A stretch of 39,142 nt of DNA from Methylobacterium sp. Leaf118 (lineage in GTDB: Bacteria; Pseudomonadota; Alphaproteobacteria; Rhizobiales; Beijerinckiaceae): positions 24,835 through 63,976 of the forward strand of contig NZ_CAKLBV010000024.1 of assembly GCF_920984675.1 (NCBI RefSeq), written 5' to 3'. The position numbers and the translations under genes are program-made. Under the pieces are notes generated by a model. It saw only the letters and a program-made list of their open reading frames with translations. It made no database searches and was not told the origin of the DNA. Below, piece after piece: positions 7,384 to 16,340 of this stretch (its first letter is position 1; each line of letters opens with the position of its first letter).

Positions 7384-9501
7384 CTACTCCGCGGGGGTGG
7401 CCAGCGGGGCCCCGGCGCGGGGCTCGAACCGGCCCTCGCCCACGGGCGCCATGGCGACCCGGCGGTCGTGGTGCTTGTGCAGGGTCGAGCGGTGGCCGAT
7501 CGAGACGATGGTCGTGCCGGGCAGGGTGTCGCGCAGCATGCGGTAGATCGAGGCCTCGCTGTCCTCGTCGAGGGCCGCCGTCGCCTCGTCGAGGAACAGC
7601 CAGTCGGGCTGGGCCAGGATGGCCCGGGCGATGGCCAGCCGTTGCTGCTCGCCGCCCGACAGGCGCCGCTCCCAGGCATCGACCTCGTCGAGCCGCTCGA
7701 CGAGGTCGGGCAGTTGCGCGGCGATCAGCGCGTCGCGGATCGCCGTGTCCGAGAACTGGTCGGTGGTGTTGGGATAGACCACCGCGCCCCGCAGGGTGCC
7801 GAGCGGGATGTAGGGCCGCTGCGGCAGCACCAGGGCGGATTGTCCGGCCGGCACGTCGATCCGGCCCTTGCCGAAGGGCCAGATCCCCGCGATCGCCCGG
7901 AACAGGGTCGACTTGCCCGAGCCCGAGGGGCCGGTGATCAGGGTCGCGCCGCCCTTCGGCAGGGTCAGCGCCGCCGCCTGCACGATCGCGCGCCCATCGG
8001 GGAGGGCGAGCGTCAGGTCGCGGCCGGTGACATCGCGGGCGGTGTCGTTGCCCTGGGCGAGCCCGTAGCCCGCGCCGGCGAGGGCCTCGGCCTTGGTCAT
8101 GGCCCGCTTGAACGAGCCGAGACGGATGGTGTTGGCCTTGTAGGCCGCCAGCGTCGTGTAGGCGGTGATGAAGAACGAGAGCGAGTTCTGGACGTTACTG
8201 AAGGCGTTGGCGGTCTGCTGCAGCGTACCGAGCGTGATCTTCTTGGCGAAGAACGACGGCGCGGCGATCACCAGCGGGAAAATCGTGCTCGCCTGCCGGT
8301 AGCTGAAGGTGAAGGCGATCAGTTTGATGCGCCGGTAGATGATGCCGATGTAGTTGTCGACGATGGCGTGGAACAGGCCCGACAGCCGCGAGGCCTCGGC
8401 CCGCTCGCCGCGCAGGAGCGCGATCTGCTCCGAGTAGATGCGGTTGCGGGCCAGGGCGAAGCGGAAATCCGCCTCGACCTGCTCCTGCCGGAAATCGAGG
8501 CCGATGAGCGGCTTGCCGATGATGTGGGTGAGCCAGGTGCCGACCACCGCATAGACGATCACCAGCCAGACGAGGAAGCCCGGGATCACCGTGTCGGTGA
8601 AGGGCAGCACGAAGTCGCGCGACAGCGTCCACAGGATGACGATGAAGGAGACGAGCTGCGCCGCCTGGGACAGGAGCCGGATCGACAGGCTCGCGGTCTG
8701 CTGGATGAAGGCGTTGACGTCGGCCTGGATGCGCTGGTCGGGGTTGTCCGCCTCCTCGTCGGTGAAGGGGATGCGGTAATGCGTGCCCTGACCGAGCCAG
8801 CGCTCGTACAGGTTGTGGGTGAGCCACGTGCGCCAGCGGACCTGCAGGGCGGAATCGACGTAGAGGTCGAACATCCCGATCACGATGTTGAGGAGCGCGA
8901 GCGGAATGAAGATCCACAGGATCTGATACCAGAACGCCGGGGCGTCGAGCGCCTGCAGGGAGTTGTACATGTCTCGGTAGAAGAAGTTGAACCCGAGCGT
9001 GAGCGCCACGTCGGCGAAGTTCACGAAGATCGACAGCCCGACGAGGTTGCGGCCGATCTCGCCTTCCGTGCGGCCGAACCAGCGGAACAGGCCGATCTCC
9101 TTCGTCGGGGCGTCGCGGTTGGCGAAGTAGGGATCGGCGATCAGGGTGATGTCGCGGATCGGCGTCCAGTAGGAGATGCCCAGCACGATCGCGGCGAAGA
9201 CCACGGCGCCGGTCGCCGCGAAATCGGGCGGCAGGAGCGCCGCGATCACGCCGGGCAGCGCCCCGAGCGCGGCCAGGGTCTTGGCCCCGGCGAGCAGCAG
9301 GTAGCCGAGCCCGTAGACCGAGACGAAGATCTTCAGATAGGCCGAGAGGTCCCGCGAGGCGACGAGGATGCCCGCCATCGCAAAGCCGGCGAGCGAGACG
9401 TAGAGCGGAGGGCTCGGCAGTCCCGGCATCGCGAGGAGCACGAGCGCCACGAGCGCCGTGAGCCCCGCCTGAAGGCCGAGCCCGCTCTTGAATGCGGCCA
9501 C
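7384..9501 (-). CDS. SbmA/YddA-type ABC transporter, fused membrane and ATPase domains
   Basis: A 705-aa inner-membrane exporter/importer half-transporter of the ABC_membrane_2 type (SbmA/BacA-like membrane domain plus ATPase; relatives include YddA and peroxisomal ABCD proteins). There are about six to eight hydrophobic segments in residues 5-430. The ATPase has Walker A GPSGSGKST (Lys530), signature LSGGEQQR, Walker B WLFLDEAT and an H-loop IGHRS. GTG 9501 was chosen over the longer frame to 9573 because AAGGAG lies 8 nt upstream of it. In Rhizobiales the family handles vitamin B12, peptides or very-long-chain fatty-acid-related substrates; the cargo here is unknown. Confidence 0.93.
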   Translation of the reverse strand: MAAFKSGLGLQAGLTALVALVLLAMPGLPSPPLYVSLAGFAMAGILVASRDLSAYLKIFVSVYGLGYLLLAGAKTLAALGALPGVIAALLPPDFAATGAVVFAAIVLGISYWTPIRDITLIADPYFANRDAPTKEIGLFRWFGRTEGEIGRNLVGLSIFVNFADVALTLGFNFFYRDMYNSLQALDAPAFWYQILWIFIPLALLNIVIGMFDLYVDSALQVRWRTWLTHNLYERWLGQGTHYRIPFTDEEADNPDQRIQADVNAFIQQTASLSIRLLSQAAQLVSFIVILWTLSRDFVLPFTDTVIPGFLVWLVIVYAVVGTWLTHIIGKPLIGLDFRQEQVEADFRFALARNRIYSEQIALLRGERAEASRLSGLFHAIVDNYIGIIYRRIKLIAFTFSYRQASTIFPLVIAAPSFFAKKITLGTLQQTANAFSNVQNSLSFFITAYTTLAAYKANTIRLGSFKRAMTKAEALAGAGYGLAQGNDTARDVTGRDLTLALPDGRAIVQAAALTLPKGGATLITGPSGSGKSTLFRAIAGIWPFGKGRIDVPAGQSALVLPQRPYIPLGTLRGAVVYPNTTDQFSDTAIRDALIAAQLPDLVERLDEVDAWERRLSGGEQQRLAIARAILAQPDWLFLDEATAALDEDSEASIYRMLRDTLPGTTIVSIGHRSTLHKHHDRRVAMAPVGEGRFEPRAGAPLATPAE

Positions 9502-9990
9502 GCGGACGTCTCCTTCTCGCTGTGCCGGCCTGGCCCCTTGGGCGGGGCGCGGGACTGTCCCGGCCGGGGACATCGCCGAATTCCGCCGCCCTGGCTATCC
9601 GTCTTGGCCAGATCGTGGCGCGGGGGCGTCCCTGTCACGTGAATTTTCGGTCATGTCCGGTTGCCTCGGGGGAAGCCTCCCGGAGGTCGGTTCCGGGACG
9701 ATTCTCTAAGTTTCTGCAGGTCATCGGCTTTTTTCGTGGGCCTGCCTTCCCGGCCCGGTCTGATGCGCGCGGCGCCGCACCCGCACGACGGGGGCGAGGT
9801 GCGACACCGTGGACCGGGCGCGGGCGGCCGTTTCGCCGCCCCCGTCAGGGCGGGGGCGACGCCGAAGCGATCCGTCACGGGGGGGCCGCGTGGTCAACGG
9901 AGGGCGCCCGTCCGGGAAATCGTTCCCCCGGCGGCTTGTCCCCTCGCGATCAGGGACGGGGCGGGCGCCGCCGCGCCGGGAGGGCGGCCC
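9502..9990. other. 489-bp GC-rich intergenic region, no supported gene
   Basis: This lies between the start of the ABC transporter gene and the 3' end of the small exported protein gene, both on the minus strand. I see no coding frame with a family or a ribosome-binding site. The only clear structure is the GC-rich inverted repeat at 9837-9858. Confidence 0.55.
9837..9858. terminator. GC-rich inverted repeat, possible terminator-like hairpin
   Basis: CGCCCCC at 9837-9843 pairs with GGGGGCG at 9852-9858, with one or more extra inner pairs. There is no T tract on either side, so it is at best a factor-dependent terminator or an attenuating hairpin. It lies downstream of the 9991-10296 gene on the minus strand. 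Confidence 0.3.
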
Positions 9991-10296
9991 TCAATCCACG
10001 TTCCAGTTCCAGTCGCCGTAATCGGGCTCGCGGCAGCGGTAGCCGATCGGGCATTGCGGATTGTCGCGGGTCGGCACGAAGCGCAGCTCCGCGATTTCGG
10101 TGAACTCGCAGAAGCTGCGGTCGCGCACGAAGCGCTCGGGCGTGCGCCCGCCGATGCCGAGGGTGACCGAGCCCTCCGCCTTCACGATCCCCATCGCCTC
10201 GGCACAGGTCAGCCGGACGGTCGGCGTGCGCGGCTGCGCGACCGCCGGCAGGGGCGTCAGGATGGTGCCGAGGATCGCGAGGGCGACGGGCTTCAT
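9991..10296 (-). CDS. Small exported protein of unknown function
   Basis: A 101-aa protein from ATG 10296. Residues 1-20 form a good signal peptide (MKPVALAILG... PAVAQ), so the mature protein of about 80 residues is probably periplasmic. The mature part has four cysteines (in TCAEA, FCEF, QCPIG and YRCRE), compatible with two disulfides, and ends in an aromatic-rich DWNWNVD tail. I do not recognise the family. The frame is open further upstream to 10407, but the signal peptide fixes the start. Confidence 0.7.
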   Translation of the reverse strand: MKPVALAILGTILTPLPAVAQPRTPTVRLTCAEAMGIVKAEGSVTLGIGGRTPERFVRDRSFCEFTEIAELRFVPTRDNPQCPIGYRCREPDYGDWNWNVD

Positions 10297-10600
10297 CACG
10301 CGGGATACGAGCGACGGCCGGAGGGCGGCCGCCAAGCTTGACCATGGCAGGTTCCACGAGTGGCGGGAAGAGGTTGCCCCGCGCAATCGCGGGACGAGCA
10401 CGGGCATCGACCTTGCGAGGGGCGAGCGAGGCGATGGAAAAGTCAGGGGGAGTGTGGCAAGCCGTGGTCCGGGCGGTTGCCGTGCCTCTGCCGCAATCGC
10501 ACCGTCTACCGGGGATGCCGGGCCACGATGGGCCCACTCTCACGCACCGCGACGGTCTCTTCGTGAAGGCCGCGCGCTCCTGTAATGGGACAGACGAGCC
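10297..10600. other. 304-bp divergent intergenic region
   Basis: This separates the minus-strand exported-protein gene from the plus-strand oxygenase gene and should hold both promoters. There is no gene-like frame. A TGTAAT hexamer at 10581-10586, about 14 nt before the oxygenase start, could be a -10 box but has no matching -35. Nothing else stands out. Confidence 0.45.
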
Positions 10601-11233
10601 ATGTCGGGCCTCTCGATCCTCAACGTCGATGCCGTGCGCGCCGCGCCGGTCTCGCGCGACCCCTATACCTACTTCCTCGGCAACGGCGTCCTCAACGAAT
10701 CGGCCATCGAGGAGATCCGCCAGGACTTCCCGGCCATCGCCAAGCCCGGCTACCTCACCGTGGACGAGGTGGCGCTGAAGGGCCGCTTCAAGGCGCTCAT
10801 CGACGAACTGGAGAGCGACGAGTTCTCACGGCTCCTCGGCGACAAGTTCGGCATCGACCTCGTATCGTGCCCGCGCCTCACCACCATCATGAAGAAGAGC
10901 CAGCCGAAATACGGCTCGATCCACACCGACGGCCCGTCCAAGGTGATGACGCTGCTCGTCTACATGAACGACGCCTGGGACGCCCCCGCCGCCGGCCGGC
11001 TGCGGGTGCTCTACGACGGCAAGAACTACGAGCCCTTCGCCGTCGAGGTGCCGCCGACCATGGGCACGATGTTCGCCTTCCTGCGCGCCGACAATTCCTG
11101 GCACGGCCACGAGCCGTTCGAGGGCGAGCGCCGCGTCGTGCAGGTCGCCTGGGTCAAGGACGCGAACGAGCTGGAGCGCAAGAAGAAGCGCAACCGCACC
11201 GCCCAGTTCCTGAAGGGCATCTTCGGGCGCTGA
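10601..11233 (+). CDS. Fe(II)/2-oxoglutarate-dependent oxygenase family protein
   Basis: A 210-aa protein with the double-stranded beta-helix signature of 2OG-Fe(II) oxygenases. The metal-binding facial triad is His108-x-Asp110 (IHTDG) plus His168 (SWHGHEP; His170 is the alternative). Arg177/178 (RRVVQVAW) is the likely 2OG carboxylate ligand. It resembles the small prolyl-4-hydroxylase-like/2OG-FeII_Oxy_3 proteins. Substrate is unknown. The C-terminus is basic (KKKRNR). The next gene starts 11 nt after its stop, so the two are probably cotranscribed. Confidence 0.88.
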   Translation: MSGLSILNVDAVRAAPVSRDPYTYFLGNGVLNESAIEEIRQDFPAIAKPGYLTVDEVALKGRFKALIDELESDEFSRLLGDKFGIDLVSCPRLTTIMKKSQPKYGSIHTDGPSKVMTLLVYMNDAWDAPAAGRLRVLYDGKNYEPFAVEVPPTMGTMFAFLRADNSWHGHEPFEGERRVVQVAWVKDANELERKKKRNRTAQFLKGIFGR

Positions 11234-11244
11234 GGGCGACGGTG

Positions 11245-11898
11245 ATGACGCAGGGCGCGAGCGGGATCGCCGATCCGGAGACGGAGATCCTTTCCGAGGA
11301 GGGGCCGACGCGCCCGGTTTCCCGGCGGCTCCTCGCCATTCCCGTCGTGCTGGCCGCGGGCTGGGGCGCGCTGTTCTCCTACACCCTCCTGGCCCTGACC
11401 GATGACGGCCGCGAGGCGGCGTCCGGCCCGGCCCGCTACGCGGCGGCCGATGGCGGCATCGACGTGCCGGAACTGCGCCTGCCCGAGCCCGAGCGCCTGC
11501 CGTCCCCGCAGGCGCGCCTCGTGCCGGTGGCCGCCGTCTCCCCCGCCCCCGAGAGCTTCGCGCCGGCCGAGCCGCCGCGGCCCGCCGCGCCGGTTCTGGA
11601 GCGGGCAGCCTATGTCGGGGTCTGGGGGCCCTCCCCGGTCGCCTGCGGCCAGCGTCAGCGCCGCCGCGGCTTCCTGCCCGCGACCATCTCCGAGGAAGGC
11701 GCCCGGGCCGGCCGCACCCTCTGCCGCTTCCGCAACCATCGCCGCGACGGCGCCGCCTGGACCATGGCGGCCGATTGCAGCGAGCGCGGCCGCCGCTGGA
11801 CCTCGCAGGTGCGCCTCGTGGTCGATCAGGACCGGCTGACATGGTCGAGCCCGAAGGGGCTGGCCAACTATGTCCGGTGCGGTCGCAAGGCGGGCTGA
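11245..11898 (+). CDS. Single-pass membrane protein of unknown function
   Basis: A 217-aa protein from ATG 11245. Its N-terminus is cytoplasmic and acidic, followed by one transmembrane helix (about residues 28-52, LLAIPVVLAAGWGALFSY), a Pro/Ala-rich linker (about 75-115) and a compact Cys-containing C-terminal domain (CGQRQRRRG ... LCRFRNH ... DCSERG ... RCGRK). Four cysteines in the distal domain suggest disulfides in the periplasm. I do not recognise the family. It follows the oxygenase gene by 11 nt. Its stop abuts that of the convergent PNPOx gene: TGA and the opposing TCA form TGATCA at 11896-11901, leaving no intergenic space. Confidence 0.75.
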   Translation: MTQGASGIADPETEILSEEGPTRPVSRRLLAIPVVLAAGWGALFSYTLLALTDDGREAASGPARYAAADGGIDVPELRLPEPERLPSPQARLVPVAAVSPAPESFAPAEPPRPAAPVLERAAYVGVWGPSPVACGQRQRRRGFLPATISEEGARAGRTLCRFRNHRRDGAAWTMAADCSERGRRWTSQVRLVVDQDRLTWSSPKGLANYVRCGRKAG

Positions 11899-12801
11899 TC
11901 AGCCCTCCCCCGCCGTCCCGAACCGCAGCGGCAGCGCGCCCGCGCGGAACACCACCCGCTCCGGCACCAGCCGCCACAGCCGCTCGGCGCCCGCGAACGC
12001 GCCGATCTCGGGCCCCTCCAGCACCAGCGCGGTCCGGCCGGTGATCTGCAGGAGGTCGCCGGTCGCGACATCCGGCACGGCGATCCCGGCCCGCGGGTTC
12101 GCCGCCATGTTGCCGAGCGTGTTGAAGAAGCGGTTGCCCGCATAATCCGGGACCGTGAGGGTCCCGTCCGCCCCGACCCGCACGAAGCCCCGGGCCCCGC
12201 CCCGGTGCGAGACATCGACCTGCCGCCCCGCCTCGGTCTCGGCGTAGCTCGCCACGAACAGCGTGTCGGCTCCGGTCACGAGCGCCCGTGCCCGCCCGTC
12301 GAGGCGGTCCGAGGCGACCGGGGCCGCGTGGGGGCCGCCGGCTCCCGAATAGTCCGCCGGCCGGGGCTCGATGTAGCGCGGGCAGTTCCCGAAACTCTGC
12401 TCCACCGCGATCGCGAAGCCCGCCTCGTCCCTCCGCTGCACGGTGCCGTTCAGGCGGTTGCGGCGGCGGGTGGCGAGTTCGATGCCGAGGAGCCCGACCG
12501 CCGCCCCGTCGGCGAGCCCGGCCTCCGCCGGATCGCCGGGCTCACGGGGCGCCCTGACCGCCAGATGGTACGGGTCGGGGGCATGGAGGAAGCCGGGCGG
12601 CCCGGCCCTCAGGGTCGCCCAGGGGGCGCCGGTGTCGTCGACCGTGCCGAGCACCACGAAGGGCAGCAGGGGAAAGAACGCCGCGTGCTGCGCGATCAGG
12701 TGGCCGCGGATCACCCGCGGGCCGATCTCCGCCATGCGGGCGGCGGCGCCGACCGCTGCCTGAAGGGCGATCTCGCCCCGGTGCCAGGGGATCGTCTCCA
12801 T
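11899..12801 (-). CDS. Pyridoxamine-5'-phosphate-oxidase-family flavoprotein (module A)
   Basis: A 300-aa protein with the split-barrel FMN-binding fold of the PNPOx family. Family landmarks are VVLGTVDDTGAPWATL near residues 49-64, GLLGIEL followed by the basic TRRRNRLNG, and EQSFGNCPRYI. This is the large general-stress/oxidoreductase subtype, not vitamin B6 PdxH. It closely parallels the N-terminal domain of the fusion protein at 29664-31727. It lies 18 nt downstream of a GST gene on the same strand, so the two are one operon, divergent from a LysR gene. A role in flavin-dependent reduction of electrophiles is inferred. Confidence 0.88.
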   Translation of the reverse strand: METIPWHRGEIALQAAVGAAARMAEIGPRVIRGHLIAQHAAFFPLLPFVVLGTVDDTGAPWATLRAGPPGFLHAPDPYHLAVRAPREPGDPAEAGLADGAAVGLLGIELATRRRNRLNGTVQRRDEAGFAIAVEQSFGNCPRYIEPRPADYSGAGGPHAAPVASDRLDGRARALVTGADTLFVASYAETEAGRQVDVSHRGGARGFVRVGADGTLTVPDYAGNRFFNTLGNMAANPRAGIAVPDVATGDLLQITGRTALVLEGPEIGAFAGAERLWRLVPERVVFRAGALPLRFGTAGEG

Positions 12802-12819
12802 GGATGCCTCCTCTTGGGG

Positions 12820-13434
12820 TCAGGCCGCGCGGAGCCCGGCGGGGCTCTTCGGGAAGGGCAGGAAGCCCGGCAGCGCCTCGACCCGGGCGAGCCATGCGCG
12901 AATGCCCGGATAGGGGGCGAGATCGACGTTCCCCTCGGGCGCGGCGGCGACGTAGCTGTAGAGCGCCACGTCCGCGAGGGTCGGGTGCCCGGCGGCGAGC
13001 CAGTCGCGGGCGGCGAGTTCGCCCTCGACGAGGGTCAGGATCGCGTGCGCCCGGGCGATGACCTCCTCGGGCCGGAAGGCGGCCCCGAAGACGGTGACGA
13101 GGCGCGCGGCGGCCGGGCCGAAGGCGATGGGGCCGGCGGCGACGGAGAGCCAGCGCTGCACCCGGGCGGCGCCCTCCGGGTCCTCGGGCAGCCAGTCGGT
13201 GCGGCCGAGCTTTCGCGCGACATAGACCAGGATGGCGTTGGAATCCGGGATCACCGTGCCGTCGTCGTCGAGGACGGGCACCTGCCCGAACGGGTTGAGC
13301 GTGAGGAAGGCCGGCGACTTGTGCTCGCCGCCGGGCAGGTCGACCGGCACGGTCTCGTAGGGGACGCCGACCAGCGACAGGAACAGGCGAGCCCGGTGGG
13401 CGTGGCCGGACAGGGGCAGATCGTAGAGCTTCAC
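12820..13434 (-). CDS. Glutathione S-transferase (module A)
   Basis: A 204-aa cytosolic GST. The thioredoxin-fold N-domain (residues 1-80) carries [16 protein letters not shown], the cis-Pro segment [13 protein letters not shown] and the glutathione-binding PDSNAI. The C-terminal all-helical domain (about 88-200) has the [10 protein letters not shown] helix-capping motif. I chose GTG 13434 (GGAGAG upstream) because the paralogue at 31786-32403 begins MKLY at the same place. Most positions match that paralogue by eye. First gene of the GST-PNPOx operon. Confidence 0.92.
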   Translation of the reverse strand: MKLYDLPLSGHAHRARLFLSLVGVPYETVPVDLPGGEHKSPAFLTLNPFGQVPVLDDDGTVIPDSNAILVYVARKLGRTDWLPEDPEGAARVQRWLSVAAGPIAFGPAAARLVTVFGAAFRPEEVIARAHAILTLVEGELAARDWLAAGHPTLADVALYSYVAAAPEGNVDLAPYPGIRAWLARVEALPGFLPFPKSPAGLRAA

Positions 13435-13527
13435 GGGTCTCTCTCCTCGAAAGGGCGCCATGTCGGAGCCGATGCCGCTATGGAAGCCGTTTCACTTCAC
13501 GGAGAGAACCGGCATTGTGAGGAAGCG

Positions 13528-13550
13528 GCTGTTGCGCGAAGCGGAATGAT
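13528..13550. promoter_or_regulatory. Candidate LysR-type operator, module A
   Basis: GCTGTT at 13528-13533, 11 nt, then AATGAT at 13545-13550: an imperfect T-N11-A element in the 129-bp region between the divergent GST and LysR genes. It aligns with a perfect dyad upstream of the paralogous GST (32502-32524). They share TGTTG on the left and AAGCGGAA..ATC on the right. Confidence 0.5.
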
Positions 13551-13563
13551 CGGAGGCGTCGCG

Positions 13564-14508
13564 ATGGATCGCTGGCAGGGGATGCGCGTGTTCGTGCGGG
13601 TGGCCGAGAGCGGCGGCTTCGCGGGCGCCGCGAGGGCGCTCCACATGAGCCCTCCGGCCGTGACCCGCGCGGTCGCGGCCCTGGAGGCCGCGATCGGCAC
13701 GCGGCTCCTCACCCGCACCACCCGCACGGTGCGGCTCACCGAGGCCGGCGCCCGCTATCTGGAGGATTGCCGCCGCATCCTCGCGGAGATCGAGGAGGCG
13801 GAGGCCGCCGCCGCCGGCGCCACGGCGCGCCCGACCGGCACCCTGACGGTGACGGCCCCGGTGCAGTTCGGCCGTCTCTACGTGCTGCCGGTGATCGCGG
13901 AGTTCCTCGACCATTACCCCGAGATGGCGGCCCGGGCCCTGTTCCTCGACCGGGTCATCAACCTCGTCGAGGACGGTGCCGATGTGGGGGTGCGGATCGG
14001 GGCTCTGCCGGATTCTGGCCTCTCGGCAATCCGGGTCGGGAGCGTGCGCTCCGTGGTCTGCGCCGCACCCGCCTATCTGAAGCGGCACGGCCACCCGCAG
14101 GTGCCCGGCGACCTGACGGGCCACGCGGTCATCGGCCGGTCGGACCATGCGGCGGCGTGGCGTTTCGGCCCGGGGCGCGACGCCGCCGTCCCGGTGCGGC
14201 CCCGGCTGACCTGCAACACCATCGACGGGGCGCTGGCCGCCGCCCTCGACGGACGCGGCATCGTCCGGCTGCTGTCCTATCAGGTCGCCCCGGCACTCGC
14301 GGAGGGGCGGCTGACCCGCCTGCTCCCGGAGCACGAGGGGTCGCCGATGCCGGTCCACGTGGTGAGCCCGGAGGGCCGCCGGGCGCCGGCCAAGGTCCGG
14401 GCCTTCATCGACCTGGCCGTGGCGCGGCTGCGGGCCGACCGGCGAGTCAACCCGGAGGCCGATGGACCGAAGGGCCCTCCCCCGCCGAGCCGGCGGGAGA
14501 GAGCCTGA
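13564..14508 (+). CDS. LysR-family transcriptional regulator (module A)
   Basis: A 314-aa regulator. The N-terminal winged HTH (residues 1-60) shows the family pattern VAESGGFAGAARALHMSPPAVTR. The effector-binding domain spans about 90-295 and the C-terminus is a Pro/Arg-rich tail. It is divergent from the GST-PNPOx operon, the classical LysR arrangement, so it probably controls that operon and itself. A close paralogue (MDRWQxMR... start, same HTH) lies at 27742-28632. Start ATG 13564 has GGAGG 8 nt upstream. The stop lies 13 nt from the convergent DUF3597 gene. Confidence 0.93.
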   Translation: MDRWQGMRVFVRVAESGGFAGAARALHMSPPAVTRAVAALEAAIGTRLLTRTTRTVRLTEAGARYLEDCRRILAEIEEAEAAAAGATARPTGTLTVTAPVQFGRLYVLPVIAEFLDHYPEMAARALFLDRVINLVEDGADVGVRIGALPDSGLSAIRVGSVRSVVCAAPAYLKRHGHPQVPGDLTGHAVIGRSDHAAAWRFGPGRDAAVPVRPRLTCNTIDGALAAALDGRGIVRLLSYQVAPALAEGRLTRLLPEHEGSPMPVHVVSPEGRRAPAKVRAFIDLAVARLRADRRVNPEADGPKGPPPPSRRERA

Positions 14509-14521
14509 CTCCTGAGAAAAA

Positions 14522-14944
14522 TCAGTCCTTGAGGTCGGCCGGGACCTTGCCGCCGTTCTCTTCCAGTTTCTTGATGACCTGCTTGTGCAGCCAGACGTTC
14601 ATGGAGGCGGAATCGTTCTTGTCGCCCGAATAGTGCAGCTCGTCGGCCAATTGCTGGCGGGCGTGCAGGCTCGAATCGAGGTCGAGCAGCTTCATCAGAT
14701 CGACGATGGAGGTGCGCCAGTTCAGCTTCTGCCCGTTCTTGGAGGCGAGGTCGTTCAGCACCGCCTCGACATCGACCTGACCGCCGGAGGCCGCGCCGCC
14801 GCTCGTCGGGGTGGAGGCGGGGGCGCTGCCGCCGGAGGAGGGCTGCGCCTCGGTCGAGGCGGGCTTTTCGGCGGGGGCGGCCTTGGCCTCCGACGAGCCG
14901 AAGGGATTGAGGATCTTGCTGACGATGCTGCCGAGAAGACTCAT
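14522..14944 (-). CDS. DUF3597 domain protein
   Basis: A 140-aa protein. The N-terminal MSLLGSIVSKILNPFG helix and a low-complexity Ala/Ser/Pro linker (about 18-55) lead into a helical C-terminal domain (about 56-140) with VDVEAVL, LNWRTSIVDLMKLLDLDSS and ARQQLADELHY. This is the DUF3597 pattern, which also occurs fused to LysM domains in some bacteria. Function is unknown; a cell-envelope or stress role is only a guess. It is convergent with the LysR gene and divergent from the ABC importer. Confidence 0.85.
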   Translation of the reverse strand: MSLLGSIVSKILNPFGSSEAKAAPAEKPASTEAQPSSGGSAPASTPTSGGAASGGQVDVEAVLNDLASKNGQKLNWRTSIVDLMKLLDLDSSLHARQQLADELHYSGDKNDSASMNVWLHKQVIKKLEENGGKVPADLKD

Positions 14945-15284
14945 GGCGATCGTGTCCTGTCGTCTGTCCGCGGCCGAGATGCCGCACCGGTCTCGTTAAC
15001 GGTAGGGGCCAGCGCCCGTTCCGTCGAAGCGCGCCGGAGTGCGGAATGTCGCCGCTGTGGCAGGATTGCCTCATCCCCGGCCCCGGGCCGCCGGAGACAA
15101 GAAGCGCCTCCCGTGACCGGCCGGCGGGAAAGGGCGTTCCCCACTGCGCGGCTCTGCGGAGAAGCGTGCCGGGTCCCAGCCTCGCAAGGCCCGCCGCCCC
15201 GGCGCCGCCGCGCCGCGTCCCGGTGATTGGAAGATCGCGCCGCCTGTGCGATGGGGCGGGGCCCGTCCTCCGGAGCCCGTCCCG
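14945..15284. other. 340-bp divergent promoter region
   Basis: This lies between the DUF3597 gene (-) and the ABC substrate-binding-protein gene (+). Both promoters should be here. I see no coding frame with support and no strong dyad. Confidence 0.5.
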
Positions 15285-16298
15285 ATGCGCATTCTGATCA
15301 AGGCCTTCGCCGCCCTCGCGGGGCTCGCGGCTCTCGCCGCCCCCGCTCTGGCCCAGACCGTGCCGGTACGCATCGGCGTGATCCCGGTGATCGGCGCGGC
15401 CCCGGTCTTCGTCGCCAACGGCGAGGGGTGGCTCAAGGAGGCCGGGCTCGCGCCCGCCTTCACCACCTTCGAGTCGGGTCCGAACATGATCCAGGCGCTC
15501 GCCTCCGGCACCATCGACGTCTACGTCGCCGGCATCGCGCCGCTGGCCGTCGCCCGCACCAAGGGCATCGACGTGCGGGTCGTGGCCGCCACCGCCATCG
15601 AGGAGATGGTGTTCGTGGCCTCCCCCAAGCTCGCCCCCTACTTCGAGGGCGGAGCGAGCAAGGCGGAGGCCTTCAAGGCGTTCAAGGCCAAGGAAGGCCG
15701 CGCGGCGCGGCTCGCCACCCAGCCGCCGGGCTCGGTGCCCAACACCACCCTCCAGCACTGGCTCTGGCAGGTCGCCAAGGCCGAGAAATCCGATGTCGAG
15801 ATCATCGCCATGGGCATCGACGCGACCCAGCAGGCGCTGCTCGCCGGCGCCGTCGACGGCGCCTCGATCCGCGAGCCGGCGCTCACCATCGTCCAGGGCC
15901 GCAATCCCAAGATCACGCTGATCGCCACCGGGGCTGAGATGTTCCCCGACCAGCCCGGCACGGTGGTGGCCGTCTACGGCAAGTTCGCCGACGCCAACCC
16001 GGCTGCGGTCAAGGGGCTCGTCGCGGCGCTCGTCAAGGCGACCGACCTTCTCAAGAAGGATCCGGCCCGGGCCGCCCCGCCGGTTGAGGCCGCCCTCGGC
16101 AAGGGCATCACCGATGTCGCCACGATCCAGAAGGCCCTCTCCTCGCCGGCGGCGAAGTTCGTCGCCGACCCGCGCACGATCATCGAGGCGACGAAGAAGA
16201 TGCAGGCCTATCAGGTCTCCATCGGCACCCTCGACAAGGAGGCGCCGACCGACGGCCTGTTCGATGCCAAGCCCTTCGACAAGGTCAAGAAGCCCTGA
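15285..16298 (+). CDS. NitT/TauT-family ABC importer, periplasmic substrate-binding protein
   Basis: A 337-aa protein with a signal peptide (residues 1-23, ending AAPALA) and the NMT1/SsuA-like fold. Landmarks are VRIGVIPVIGAAPVFVANGEG, the FESGPNMIQALASGTIDV segment and ATQPPGSVPNTTLQHWL. The family delivers nitrate, sulfonates, taurine, pyrimidine precursors and related anions. No sulfonate oxygenase or reductase gene follows, so the substrate cannot be assigned. First gene of a three-gene operon. Start ATG 15285 has only a weak CGGAG upstream. A longer in-frame start at 15246 would bury the signal peptide. Confidence 0.92.
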   Translation: MRILIKAFAALAGLAALAAPALAQTVPVRIGVIPVIGAAPVFVANGEGWLKEAGLAPAFTTFESGPNMIQALASGTIDVYVAGIAPLAVARTKGIDVRVVAATAIEEMVFVASPKLAPYFEGGASKAEAFKAFKAKEGRAARLATQPPGSVPNTTLQHWLWQVAKAEKSDVEIIAMGIDATQQALLAGAVDGASIREPALTIVQGRNPKITLIATGAEMFPDQPGTVVAVYGKFADANPAAVKGLVAALVKATDLLKKDPARAAPPVEAALGKGITDVATIQKALSSPAAKFVADPRTIIEATKKMQAYQVSIGTLDKEAPTDGLFDAKPFDKVKKP

Positions 16299-16306
16299 TC
16301 ACCCCT

Positions 16307-16340
16307 CCATGATCAACACGCCATGATCGCCCAGCCATGA
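16307..16340 (+). repeat. 14-bp tandem repeat giving chained 5-codon mini-ORFs
   Basis: CCATGA recurs at 16307, 16321 and 16335 with a 14-bp period. The result is two tiny frames, ATG 16309 to TGA 16326 (MINTP) and ATG 16323 to TGA 16340 (MIAQP), each overlapping the next start as ATGA. The second overlaps the permease start at 16337. It may pass ribosomes to the permease by reinitiation. Confidence 0.6.

Noticed and set aside
7297..9642. A 781-codon open frame on the plus strand
   Set aside because: It is antisense to the ABC transporter, whose Walker and signature motifs fix the true frame.
10601..11233. TauD-type taurine dioxygenase serving the ABC importer
   Set aside because: The protein is too short and has a prolyl-hydroxylase-like HTD...H layout, and it is 4 kb away with unrelated genes between.
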